Below, piece after piece: positions 52,395-60,868 of a stretch of DNA of 64,000 bases; the first letter of the stretch is position 1; each line of letters starts with the position of its first letter. Below the pieces are notes generated by a model. It made no database searches. It saw only the letters and a list, made by a program, of their open reading frames with translations, and was not told where the DNA came from. The stretch lies in assembly GCA_964291305.2 (NCBI GenBank), contig OZ219783.1, positions 310,001 to 374,000 of the forward strand. The letters are read 5' to 3'. The translations under genes and the position numbers were made by a program. The stretch comes from VXNF01 sp964291305. Lineage in GTDB: Bacteria; Actinomycetota; Acidimicrobiia; Acidimicrobiales; CATQHL01.

Positions 52395-53630
52395 ATGAAA
52401 CGTATCACTCGGGAGGCTGGCTGGCTGGGCTCACCCCCTGACGGTCGCTTCAACCTCGATGTCGGCAGCGATAACCCTTTCCTGCGCTACCGCCGCCGGC
52501 TCTGGGCGCATCACCGGTTCGCTGAGTCTGGGCGCGACGATACGGATTTCGTGGCCGTGACCGAACGGATTGACCACCGGGTCGCCGAAGTTGACGGGAG
52601 TGGCTTCAGGGTCACGCCCACGAAGCCTGCGCTGGAGTTAGGTGAGCGCCTCGGCGTCGAATTGTGGCTGAAGGACGAGACGGGCAATGTCACCGGGACG
52701 CACAAGGCGCGCCACTTCATGGGTCTGGCGCTACACCTCGAAGCCGCCGGCGAGCCTCCGGAGCGTCGGCTGGCCATCGCTTCCTGCGGGAATGCGGCCC
52801 TAGCGGCGGCCACGGTGGCTAGAGCTGCCGAGCGACCCCTAGACGTGTTCATCCCTCCTTGGGCCGACAAGTTCATCGTGCGGTCAATAGAGGCGCTAGG
52901 GGCGCACATTCAGATCTGCCCCCGGCTACCGGGTGAGTTGGGAGATCCCTGTTTCCTGCGTTTCCTCGAAGCCACGGCGGCTGGCTCGCTGCCTTTCTGC
53001 GCCGTCGCCGCAGAGAATATCTGGACCACCGACGGCGGCCGCACGCTGGCGTTCGAGCTGATCGAAGGGCTCGCTGGGGCAAGGGCAGGGGAGTTAGATG
53101 CCCTGTTCGTGCAGGTGGGGGGTGGGGCTCTGGCGTCCAGCGTGGTGCAGGCTTTTGTCGAGGCGTTGGATGAGGGTTACATCAGTCGGCTTCCGGCTTT
53201 CTACGCAGTGCAGACCGAGGGGTGCGCTCCGCTGCGGTTGGCTTGGGAACGGCTCTCGTTGCTGGGATCGCAGCGGGGAATGGAAGCTGCCTTAGAGCTG
53301 GCTGCGGCCAATCCCGACCGTTTCATGCAGCCGTGGACGCCACCCGATGGGAACACGCCCCAGAGCCTTGCTACGGGCATCCTAGATGATGTGACCTACG
53401 ACTGGCTGCCGATCGTCTGGGGGGTGGCGGCGACTGGGGGTGATGTAGTAGTGGCGTCGGAGCGCCTGATAGCCGATGCCCATGACTTGGCCCGGCGGTG
53501 GACAGCAGTACCGGTGGATCCCACGGGCTCGGCGGGCCTAGCCGGTCTGCTGGCGGCTCGCTCCGCGGGGCTGATAACCGAAGGGGCGAGGGTGGGCGTA
53601 CTGTTCACGGGGGTGGATCGCAACGCCTGA
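52395..53630 (+). CDS. Fold-type II PLP enzyme (threonine synthase/dehydratase-like)
   Basis: 411 residues from ATG 52395; a GTG one codon earlier is possible, and GAGG at 52384-52387 serves either. PLP lysine K104 in 'TGNVTGTHKARHFMGLALHLE', 'IASCGNAALAAATVARAAERPLDVFIP', and the phosphate loop 'VQVGGGALASSVVQA'. The family includes threonine synthase, threonine dehydratase and diaminopropionate ammonia-lyase; the exact reaction is unknown. It lies 19 bp after the other PLP gene, on the same strand. Confidence 0.82.
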   Translation: MKRITREAGWLGSPPDGRFNLDVGSDNPFLRYRRRLWAHHRFAESGRDDTDFVAVTERIDHRVAEVDGSGFRVTPTKPALELGERLGVELWLKDETGNVTGTHKARHFMGLALHLEAAGEPPERRLAIASCGNAALAAATVARAAERPLDVFIPPWADKFIVRSIEALGAHIQICPRLPGELGDPCFLRFLEATAAGSLPFCAVAAENIWTTDGGRTLAFELIEGLAGARAGELDALFVQVGGGALASSVVQAFVEALDEGYISRLPAFYAVQTEGCAPLRLAWERLSLLGSQRGMEAALELAAANPDRFMQPWTPPDGNTPQSLATGILDDVTYDWLPIVWGVAATGGDVVVASERLIADAHDLARRWTAVPVDPTGSAGLAGLLAARSAGLITEGARVGVLFTGVDRNA

Positions 53631-53644
53631 TACTCCTCACAGGC

Positions 53645-53737
53645 CTAAGCACAGGGAGGGGAAAGTATGGAAGCCTGCTCGGCGGAGACCACTTCATCGA
53701 GCGTCGTCGTCTAAGCACAGGGAGGGGGAAATAAAAT
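53645..53737 (+). promoter_or_regulatory. Duplicated ribosome-binding region before the DM13 gene
   Basis: CTAAGCACAGGGAGGGG occurs at 53645-53661 and again from 53711, each time followed by an A-rich spacer and ATGGAAGC. The second copy drives the DM13 gene; the first drives a 15-codon ORF. The TAA ending the short ORF is part of the second copy. The two ATGs are 71 bp apart. Confidence 0.8.
53667..53714 (+). CDS. Candidate 15-residue leader peptide
   Basis: ATG 53667 has the strong site AGGGAGGGG at an ideal distance; the peptide reads MEACSAETTSSSVVV and stops at TAA 53712-53714. Its start region copies that of the following gene (which begins MEAAPAAASS). It may be a translated upstream ORF that affects the DM13 gene, or only the remains of a duplication. 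There is no attenuator-like run of one amino acid beyond the Ser and Val triplets. Confidence 0.45.
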   Translation: MEACSAETTSSSVVV

Positions 53738-54664
53738 ATGGAAGCAGCTCCCGCAGCAGCAAGCTCGCTGATCCGGCGGCTCTGGGGTTGGGTTCGCCGT
53801 CATTGGATCATCACCTCGGTTGGGCTGGCGGTGGCCATCGGACTTGGTATCTGGTTGATCTTCTTCTACTTCGCCGTTCATCTGCTCTGGGTTGATGACG
53901 AGGTGGATGAGGCCTTACCGGTATTCGGAGAGCCGGGGGCTGCTGAACCGGCGCCAACTCCCGAACCCATCCTTGGTGAGGAATCGCCGGCTCCTGCTAC
54001 TGAGGTGCCACCTGTACCGCCGGTGTCTGCGGAAGGTTCCTCGCCTGCTCCAGTGAACCCCACTACTACACCCCCCGCTGAGCCGCCCCCGGTAGCGGCA
54101 GGTCAGGAGACACCGGCGCCAAGCACGGATCCGGCTACCGCAGATACACCAGCAGCGTCAGCCAGCCAGGCGGAAGGTCCGATGGTGGCCGGGCCGGGTG
54201 CTTCGGGATTGCCGGGGGATGAGATAACCGAAGAGATGGCCGACGAGATGAACCAGGCCGTCGCCTCAGGCGAGATGCCTCGCGAAGTCGTAATGAACGA
54301 AGAGCGACCCATGCCCCGAGCACCGCAGATCGTGACCCTCGTCTCGGGCGAGTTCATCAGCCGGAGTCATCACACCGAGGGTCGGGTGCAAGTGCTAAAC
54401 GACGGGTCCGAGCAGCGCTTCTTACGTTTTGAGGACTTCCGCACCGACAACGGTCCTGATGTAGACGTATGGCTTTCGCCCTTGCCACCCGACGCTCCGG
54501 CGCGCGACATTCTGAACGACTGGATCAATCTTGGCGACCTAAAGGGAAACGTGGGCTCTCAGAACTACGAGATCCCCCCGAGCGTGGATCTGGATCACTA
54601 CTCGACTGTGGTTGTCTGGTGTGTCCGCTTCAGCGTGCCCTTTGGGGCCGCTGCTCTCTCCTGA
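53738..54664 (+). CDS. Single-pass membrane protein with DM13 domain
   Basis: 308 residues. Membrane helix ~24-50 ('ITSVGLAVAIGLGIWLIFFYF'), a Pro/Ala/Glu-rich linker to ~170, then a DM13 domain (~200-308): 'GEFISRSHHTEGRVQVL', 'FLRFEDFRTDNGPDVDVWLSP', 'LGDLKGNVGSQNYEIP' and 'VVVWCVRFSVPFGAAAL', with the family's conserved cysteine. DM13 domains are proposed to act in extracytoplasmic redox reactions; in this protein that is untested. AGGGAGGGGG lies before the ATG. Convergent with the amidohydrolase. Confidence 0.85.
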   Translation: MEAAPAAASSLIRRLWGWVRRHWIITSVGLAVAIGLGIWLIFFYFAVHLLWVDDEVDEALPVFGEPGAAEPAPTPEPILGEESPAPATEVPPVPPVSAEGSSPAPVNPTTTPPAEPPPVAAGQETPAPSTDPATADTPAASASQAEGPMVAGPGASGLPGDEITEEMADEMNQAVASGEMPREVVMNEERPMPRAPQIVTLVSGEFISRSHHTEGRVQVLNDGSEQRFLRFEDFRTDNGPDVDVWLSPLPPDAPARDILNDWINLGDLKGNVGSQNYEIPPSVDLDHYSTVVVWCVRFSVPFGAAALS

Positions 54665-54677
54665 ACTCTCGGAATCT

Positions 54678-56084
54678 TCAGCCGGCGGGCACCTGCGGCC
54701 AGGCGTGCGGCACTTCGACACCGGCGCGGCGCAACAGGTCGGTTTGGGCGGCAGCGGCAGCAGTGCGGAGATCAGCGACATCTACGTTGGTGCAACGGCC
54801 GTCGCGCACCACGAGTTGTCCCCCGACGAACACATCGCGCACATCGCGTCCATCGCTGCCCCAGACCAGCTGCAGAGCCACATCGCCGTGAGGGGTAAAG
54901 GCCGATGCGCCGCAGTCGAAAACCACCAAGTCGGCTAGCTTGCCTACCTCCAGCGATCCGATTTGGTGTCCTTTGCCGATGGCCTCGGCTCCCCTGATGG
55001 TTGCGAGTTCGAAGGCCTGGTGAGCGCCAAATCCCTCTGGGTCCACCGGCATGTCCCTAGCTAAGCCAGCCGCCAGTGCTGCGGCCCGCAGCACATCTGG
55101 CAGGTCGCCCGCGTTCCCGGCGTCGCAGCCCAGCGCTAGGCGGCCACCTCGGGTAGCCAACTCAATGTGGCGGCCCGACACCGTTACGCCCTGGCCCAGC
55201 CTCAGATAGGCCCACGGGCAATAGGCGACTGCGGTCTGGCTGGCCAGCACCAGTTCCACCTCGGCGTCGTCCAGCCACACACCGTGGGCTAGCAGTAGGT
55301 GAGGCCCCAGGATCCCGAGACGATCTAAGTGCACTAGGGGTCGAGCGCCGCGTTGGCGCAGGTAGCTCTCGGGGTCGGCAGAACTCGGCGAGATGTGCAT
55401 GGTCATACCGCAGCCGGCGCTGCGAGCCAGCTCGGATGCCGCCACTAGCAGCTTGTCGCTCGCCAGATCGTGGCCGACCAAGGTGACCCAGCCTTCGACG
55501 AGTCCTCCGGGAGGATGCTCGGCGAGCACGGCCCGCTGGCTTTCCAAGACCCTGTCGAGCGGTGCGGCGAACGGGACGCCCTTGATGTCCCAGCCCCATG
55601 CACCCACAGTGCCACGCACCCCGACTGCCCTCATTCCGGCCGCCACCCTGTCGGGATGGGCCACCGTGCCGGCCTCCACCAGCGTGGTGGTGCCACAGAG
55701 CACGCTCTGTGCCGCAGTCAGGGTGGCCGAAAGCTCGTCATCGTCAGGGGTGTGCTCGGCGTGCAGCGGCAGCGACCAAGAGAAGATCGACTCGCCGGGT
55801 GCCAGTAAGTCGGGGATGCAACTGCGGACCAGCGGGTCGCCGGTGTGGTGTTGATGAGCGTTGATTAGCCCGGGGGTAACGATGCAGCCCCTAGCGTCTA
55901 GTTCGGCTGCATCAGGGTAGGTAGCTCGCAGAGCTGTGGTGGAACCCACTTCCAGGATGCGATCGCCGGCGAAGGCCACGGCACCTCCGTTGAGTACCTC
56001 TCGCCGGGCATTCATCGTGACCACGTCGCCGCCGACGACTAGCAGCACGTTTGGCCCTGCCTTGGCGCCTAATGCCTCGAGCAT
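54678..56084 (-). CDS. Amidohydrolase of the cytosine deaminase/chlorohydrolase group
   Basis: 468 residues. 'GLINAHQHHTGDPLVR' carries the metal HxH, with 'TMHISPSS' and 'LLAHGVWLDDAEVELV' for the later histidines, 'LGCDAGNAGDLPDVLRAAALA' for the Asp, and 'GSLEVGKLADLVVFD' at the end. The group includes N-ethylammeline chlorohydrolase, 8-oxoguanine deaminase and S-adenosylhomocysteine deaminase; the substrate cannot be fixed. ATG 56084 with TAACCT 8 nt upstream. Confidence 0.88.
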   Translation of the reverse strand: MLEALGAKAGPNVLLVVGGDVVTMNARREVLNGGAVAFAGDRILEVGSTTALRATYPDAAELDARGCIVTPGLINAHQHHTGDPLVRSCIPDLLAPGESIFSWSLPLHAEHTPDDDELSATLTAAQSVLCGTTTLVEAGTVAHPDRVAAGMRAVGVRGTVGAWGWDIKGVPFAAPLDRVLESQRAVLAEHPPGGLVEGWVTLVGHDLASDKLLVAASELARSAGCGMTMHISPSSADPESYLRQRGARPLVHLDRLGILGPHLLLAHGVWLDDAEVELVLASQTAVAYCPWAYLRLGQGVTVSGRHIELATRGGRLALGCDAGNAGDLPDVLRAAALAAGLARDMPVDPEGFGAHQAFELATIRGAEAIGKGHQIGSLEVGKLADLVVFDCGASAFTPHGDVALQLVWGSDGRDVRDVFVGGQLVVRDGRCTNVDVADLRTAAAAAQTDLLRRAGVEVPHAWPQVPAG

Positions 56085-56092
56085 TGCGGCGG

Positions 56093-56098
56093 AGGTTA
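56093..56098 (-). promoter_or_regulatory. Leaderless-type -10 box of the amidohydrolase gene
   Basis: TAACCT on the minus strand, 8 nt before the ATG at 56084. Confidence 0.35.
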
Positions 56099-56192
56099 GT
56101 TGAGGGCGTCCGAGGCCTCTGGTTCAGCTGGCTCAGCGCTTGGATGGCGCGGCGGTTTGCCGGCCTGCCATCCGTTCTGGACTCACCGGCGC

Positions 56193-56210
56193 AATACTGA
56201 CCTCAGTATT
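56193..56210. promoter_or_regulatory. 18-bp palindrome, candidate operator upstream of glyA
   Basis: AATACTGA-CC-TCAGTATT is a perfect inverted repeat (8-bp arms, 2-bp centre) in the divergent amidohydrolase/glyA region, 33 bp before the glyA start. Its AT content is far above its surroundings. It looks like a dimeric repressor site; a terminator is unlikely because only a short TTT follows and no gene ends here. Confidence 0.55.
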
Positions 56211-56243
56211 TTCCGCTATTTCCCAGCAGGCAAGGAGTAGGCG

Positions 56244-57482
<1,239 letters not shown>

Positions 57483-57514
57483 GTCTCATCTGAGCACGTA
57501 GAGTCTGAATGGGG

Positions 57515-57543
57515 TTGTGAGCTGACCCTCTGCCCGATAGCTT
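57515..57543 (+). promoter_or_regulatory. Possible promoter of the ATP synthase operon
   Basis: TTGTGA (57515-57520) and TAGCTT (57538-57543) are 17 bp apart, about 60 bp before the first gene of the operon. Both are imperfect; this is the best candidate in the gap after glyA. Confidence 0.3.
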
Positions 57544-57603
57544 GCGCGTAGTTTCACAAGCTGTGGCGCAGGCCCCGCGCGACAGATGGTCGAAGAGGCA
57601 AGT

Positions 57604-57879
57604 ATGGATCAGGGCGATCTCCGCAAATTCGGCGCGCGTGTGAACCCACACGGCGCTGGCGAAGCGCTGTCCACCGCCTTCGAGATGATTGCCACGCCTG
57701 CGCTGTTCGCCTTCTTTGGACTCCTGCTCGACCGGGGTGTGGGGACAACACCGCTGTTCACCCTGCTGTTTATGTCGATTGTGCTGGCCTACACAATTTG
57801 GAAAGTCTTCAAGCGCTACGAGCAGCGAATGCAGGTTTTCGAGAACAAGCTTCCGGGAAGGCGAAGTGCTGATGTCTGA
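57604..57879 (+). CDS. AtpZ-type ATP synthase accessory membrane protein
   Basis: 91 residues from ATG 57604 with GAGG upstream. Two membrane helices: 'AFEMIATPALFAFFGLLLDRGVG' and 'PLFTLLFMSIVLAYTIWKVF'. It fits the AtpZ/AtpI group (F0F1-ATPase subunit, PF09527-like), which with AtpI helps c-ring assembly or Mg/Ca handling. It is the first gene of the operon and overlaps the next. Confidence 0.75.
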   Translation: MDQGDLRKFGARVNPHGAGEALSTAFEMIATPALFAFFGLLLDRGVGTTPLFTLLFMSIVLAYTIWKVFKRYEQRMQVFENKLPGRRSADV

Positions 57880-58411
57880 GGTCAGCCCCATAGGGGGTGC
57901 TGACGAAGCGCCTGAGGCCCCCGAAAGGCGCGTGGCGGGCGACATTGTCCGAAAGGGTCTGCTAGCAGGCCCACCGCTGGTTCTTTTCTGTGCCCTTGGC
58001 TGGGGTCTGGACGGGCTCTGGTCGGCTCTTTTGGCCCTAGGTCTGGTGCTGGCGAACTTTTTTGCCGGCGCCGCCATCATCGGGCGGTGTTCCAGCATCT
58101 CCTCGGTGATGATGATGGCCGGCGTGCTTGGCGGCTACTTCTTACGTTTGGGCATTATCACCGCAGTAGTGGTGCCGATCCGTAACGAAGCTTGGTTCGA
58201 CGTGACGCCCTTCGCCATCGTGTTGCTGGTCTTGCACATTGGCCTGCTCGTCTGGGAGTTGCGTCACGTGGCCGCCTCGCTGGCCCACCCCGGACTGCAC
58301 CCCGGCACCGGCCTCTTCCGCAGCGGTGCCCGCCGGCGCAGCCGCCGCCCTCGAAGCGCCCAGCCTGACAGTCACGGTGCCACGGAGAGTCATGTGAGCA
58401 TGCTGGCATGA
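57872..58411 (+). CDS. AtpI-like ATP synthase subunit I
   Basis: 179 residues from ATG 57872, overlapping atpZ by 8 bases. Four membrane helices between ~28 and 130 ('GLLAGPPLVLFCALGWGLDGLW', 'ALLALGLVLANFFAGAAII', 'VMMMAGVLGGYFLRLGIITAVVV', 'FAIVLLVLHIGLLVWEL'), then a basic, Ser/Arg-rich tail. The position directly before atpB and this layout match AtpI, the c-ring assembly chaperone. Its stop overlaps atpB. Confidence 0.75.
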   Translation: MSEVSPIGGADEAPEAPERRVAGDIVRKGLLAGPPLVLFCALGWGLDGLWSALLALGLVLANFFAGAAIIGRCSSISSVMMMAGVLGGYFLRLGIITAVVVPIRNEAWFDVTPFAIVLLVLHIGLLVWELRHVAASLAHPGLHPGTGLFRSGARRRSRRPRSAQPDSHGATESHVSMLA

Positions 58412-59172
58412 GCATCTTCGCCCTGGATTTCCCTGCTGTCACCCAACTTTTTGAGTGGCCCGACATCGTCTTTAGTGACACTCCCCTGGCGCTCAACAAA
58501 ACGTCGCTGATCTATCTGGTGGCGATGGTCCTAACCGTGGTCACCTTCGGCCTGGCGGCCCGCAAGCGAGCGTTGGTGCCCAGCGGCGTCCAGCATGTCG
58601 CCGAGGGCGGGATCAACTTCGTCGAGCAGAACATCGTGATGCAGACCATCGGCCCCGACGGCCGGCGGTTCATGCCCTTCCTAACGACGCTGTTTTTCTT
58701 CATTTTCTTCGCCAACATCTTCGAGGTCATCCCGTTCATCCAGTTCCCGGGCAACTCTCGCATGGCGATTCCGCTGCTGTTGGCCCTAGTCGTGTGGGTG
58801 ATTTACAACTACGTAGGGATCCGCAGCCAGGGCTTCGGTAGTTACCTCAAGAACTCCTTGTTCCCGCCCGGAGTGCCTAAGCCGCTGTATCTCATCGTGG
58901 CGCCCATCGAGTTGTTCTCGACGTTCCTCATTCGGCCGCTCAGCCTGGCGATCCGACTCTGGGCCAACATGATGGCCGGACACCTGCTGCTTGTCACCTT
59001 CGCCGTGTTGTCGGCTGCACTTTGGGGGTTCGGCTACGTGCCGGCAGTGCTGCCGTTCTTCATGCTCGTACTGCTGACTGCCTTTGAGATCTTCGTTAGC
59101 GCCCTGCAGGCCTTCATCTTCACGATTCTCACTGCCGTGTACATCGGCGGCTCGCTTCATCCAGAGCACTAG
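58408..59172 (+). CDS. atpB: ATP synthase subunit a
   Basis: 254 residues. The essential arginine R183 is in 'PLSLAIRLWANMMAGHLLLV', and the last helix has 'FEIFVSALQAFIFTILTAVYI'. It forms the proton half-channels with the c ring in the membrane. ATGA overlap with the gene before. Confidence 0.96.
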   Translation: MSIFALDFPAVTQLFEWPDIVFSDTPLALNKTSLIYLVAMVLTVVTFGLAARKRALVPSGVQHVAEGGINFVEQNIVMQTIGPDGRRFMPFLTTLFFFIFFANIFEVIPFIQFPGNSRMAIPLLLALVVWVIYNYVGIRSQGFGSYLKNSLFPPGVPKPLYLIVAPIELFSTFLIRPLSLAIRLWANMMAGHLLLVTFAVLSAALWGFGYVPAVLPFFMLVLLTAFEIFVSALQAFIFTILTAVYIGGSLHPEH

Positions 59173-59238
59173 TCCCAGACCTAATTCGCAAGTCCAACTC
59201 GATCGAAAGAACCGCATCCCAGCAAGAGGAGAAGAAAC

Positions 59239-59514
59239 GTGGTTAACCTCCTTGGAACAATTGGCATTCTTGCCCAGACAGAACCAGGCGAGTTCCTTGA
59301 GGGACTCAAGGCCATAGGTGCCGGGCTCGGCTACGGCCTAGCGGCGATTGGTCCGGGTGTCGGCATTGGACTGGTGGTCGGAAATGCCGTTACGGCAATG
59401 GCCCGCCAGCCCGAATCGGCAGGCATGGTGCGAACCACCATGTTCCTGGGGATCGCCTTCACCGAGGCGCTAGCCCTCATCGGTTTCGTCGTATTTATCT
59501 TGCTGCTTCCTTAG
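59239..59514 (+). CDS. atpE: ATP synthase subunit c
   Basis: 91 residues, two helices. The Gly-rich first helix reads 'GAGLGYGLAAIGPGVGIGLVVG', the loop 'ARQPE', and the ion-binding carboxylate is E76 in 'FTEALALIGFVV'. No Na+-type Gln/Ser signature was noted, so protons are the probable ion. GTG start 59239 behind AGAGGAG. Confidence 0.95.
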   Translation: MVNLLGTIGILAQTEPGEFLEGLKAIGAGLGYGLAAIGPGVGIGLVVGNAVTAMARQPESAGMVRTTMFLGIAFTEALALIGFVVFILLLP

Positions 59515-59532
59515 CAGACAAGGAGACGCACC

Positions 59533-60309
59533 ATGAGATCACGCACCCCTGACGGCCGAAAGCTGCGCCGACGAGCGATTGCCGGCTCGCTGATCTTCCT
59601 GGTCGCTTTGTGGTTCGGCACCTCGCCGGTAGCTGCCGCGGGCGAGACGCCCGGCGCCTGCCTCGTTGAGAAGGTCGCAGCCCTGGAATTCGGCGGTTAT
59701 TTTGGCGCCGAGGCGCTGGAACACCTAGAGGTGGCGGCAGAAAGCGGCGAAGATGCCTACGCCGAAGAGAAGCTCGAGTCTTTCGAGAAGAAGCTGGAGA
59801 GTTGTCTCGAGGCTCCCAATCCCATACTCCCCGAGGTAACAGAGATCATCTGGGGTGGTATCGCATTCGTCGTGCTGTTGGCGTTGATGCAGTGGAAGTT
59901 GTTCCCAGCCGTGAAGCGAGGGATGGATCGGCGCGCCGAGAAGATCCGCCAAGATCTGGACGACGCTGACCGGGCGCGTAGCGAGGCGCTTGAGGTGAAG
60001 GCCGGCTACGAAGCTGAACTAGCCGACGCTCGTGCTGAGGCCGGACGCATTGTCGATGCGGCTCGTGCTGACGCAGAGCAGGTTAGGGCCGAGTTGATCG
60101 CCCGCGCCGAGGCTGAAGCTGTGGAGTTGCGCCAGCGCTCCGACCAGGATGTCGCGACGGCTAAGCGCCAGGCGCTAGCCGACCTGCAGGGTGAGGTGGC
60201 GGAGATCGTGATCGGCGCCGCCGAACAGGTGATTGGGCGGAACCTCGACCATGACACGCAGGTGCAGCTCATAGAGAGCTACATCAACGACGTTGGGTCG
60301 CGGAACTAG
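59533..60309 (+). CDS. atpF: ATP synthase subunit b with extracytoplasmic N-terminal domain
   Basis: 258 residues; b subunits are usually 160-190. An apparent signal peptide (basic 'RKLRRR', hydrophobic 17-30, cleavage near 'VAAA-GE' ~36) precedes ~65 helical residues with two cysteines (C43, C91), then the usual b-type helix (~105-122) followed by a charged coiled coil ('AEKIRQDLDDADRARSEALEVKAGYEAEL' region) that binds delta. If the signal is real, residues 37-103 lie outside the membrane, possibly with a disulfide. Starts 16 bp after atpE's stop with AAGGAGA. Confidence 0.93.
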   Translation: MRSRTPDGRKLRRRAIAGSLIFLVALWFGTSPVAAAGETPGACLVEKVAALEFGGYFGAEALEHLEVAAESGEDAYAEEKLESFEKKLESCLEAPNPILPEVTEIIWGGIAFVVLLALMQWKLFPAVKRGMDRRAEKIRQDLDDADRARSEALEVKAGYEAELADARAEAGRIVDAARADAEQVRAELIARAEAEAVELRQRSDQDVATAKRQALADLQGEVAEIVIGAAEQVIGRNLDHDTQVQLIESYINDVGSRN

Positions 60310-60333
60310 CTCAGCGGCTAGGAGACGCCAGAG

Positions 60334-60861
60334 ATGTCAGCCGACAAGGTCAGCAGCTACGCCGAAGCTCTAGTAGCGGTGGTGCGGGCCGAGGAGGACT
60401 TGGCTAAGACCGAGGACGAGTTGTTTGCTGTGGCGCAGGCTCTAGCTGGCTCGGACGAGTTGCGTGAGGCGCTCGCCGACCGACGCATTCCCGCTGCCCG
60501 CCGACAGCAGATCGTGGAAGATCTACTGAGCGGTCAGGTGGCCGACACCACCATGGCCCTGGTGTCGATGATCGTTGGCGCTGGTCGCGGCAGCGACCTG
60601 GTCCGGATCATCGAAGCGGCCGTGGAGCGCAGCGCCAGCCTGCGGAATAAGGCCGTGGCTGAAGTCCACTCGGCAGTCGCCCTCAGCGACGAGCAGCAGC
60701 AGCGTCTGGCAGAGGCACTGCAACGGTCCACAGGCAAGGACATCACGGTCAAAGTGGTCATAGATCCGACAGTTTTAGGCGGTCTCGTTACTCGCATCGG
60801 CGACGAGGTCATCGACGGCAGCGTCCGCACCCGCATCAACCAACTGCGTGAGGCGTTCTAG
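60334..60861 (+). CDS. atpH: ATP synthase subunit delta
   Basis: 175 residues. N-terminal helical domain 'SSYAEALVAVVRAEEDLAKTEDELFAVAQAL', C-terminal 'DPTVLGGLVTRIGDEVIDGSVRTRINQLREAF' typical of OSCP/delta. It links b to the alpha3beta3 head. AGGAGA upstream of the ATG. Confidence 0.95.
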   Translation: MSADKVSSYAEALVAVVRAEEDLAKTEDELFAVAQALAGSDELREALADRRIPAARRQQIVEDLLSGQVADTTMALVSMIVGAGRGSDLVRIIEAAVERSASLRNKAVAEVHSAVALSDEQQQRLAEALQRSTGKDITVKVVIDPTVLGGLVTRIGDEVIDGSVRTRINQLREAF

Positions 60862-60868
60862 GAGACAC

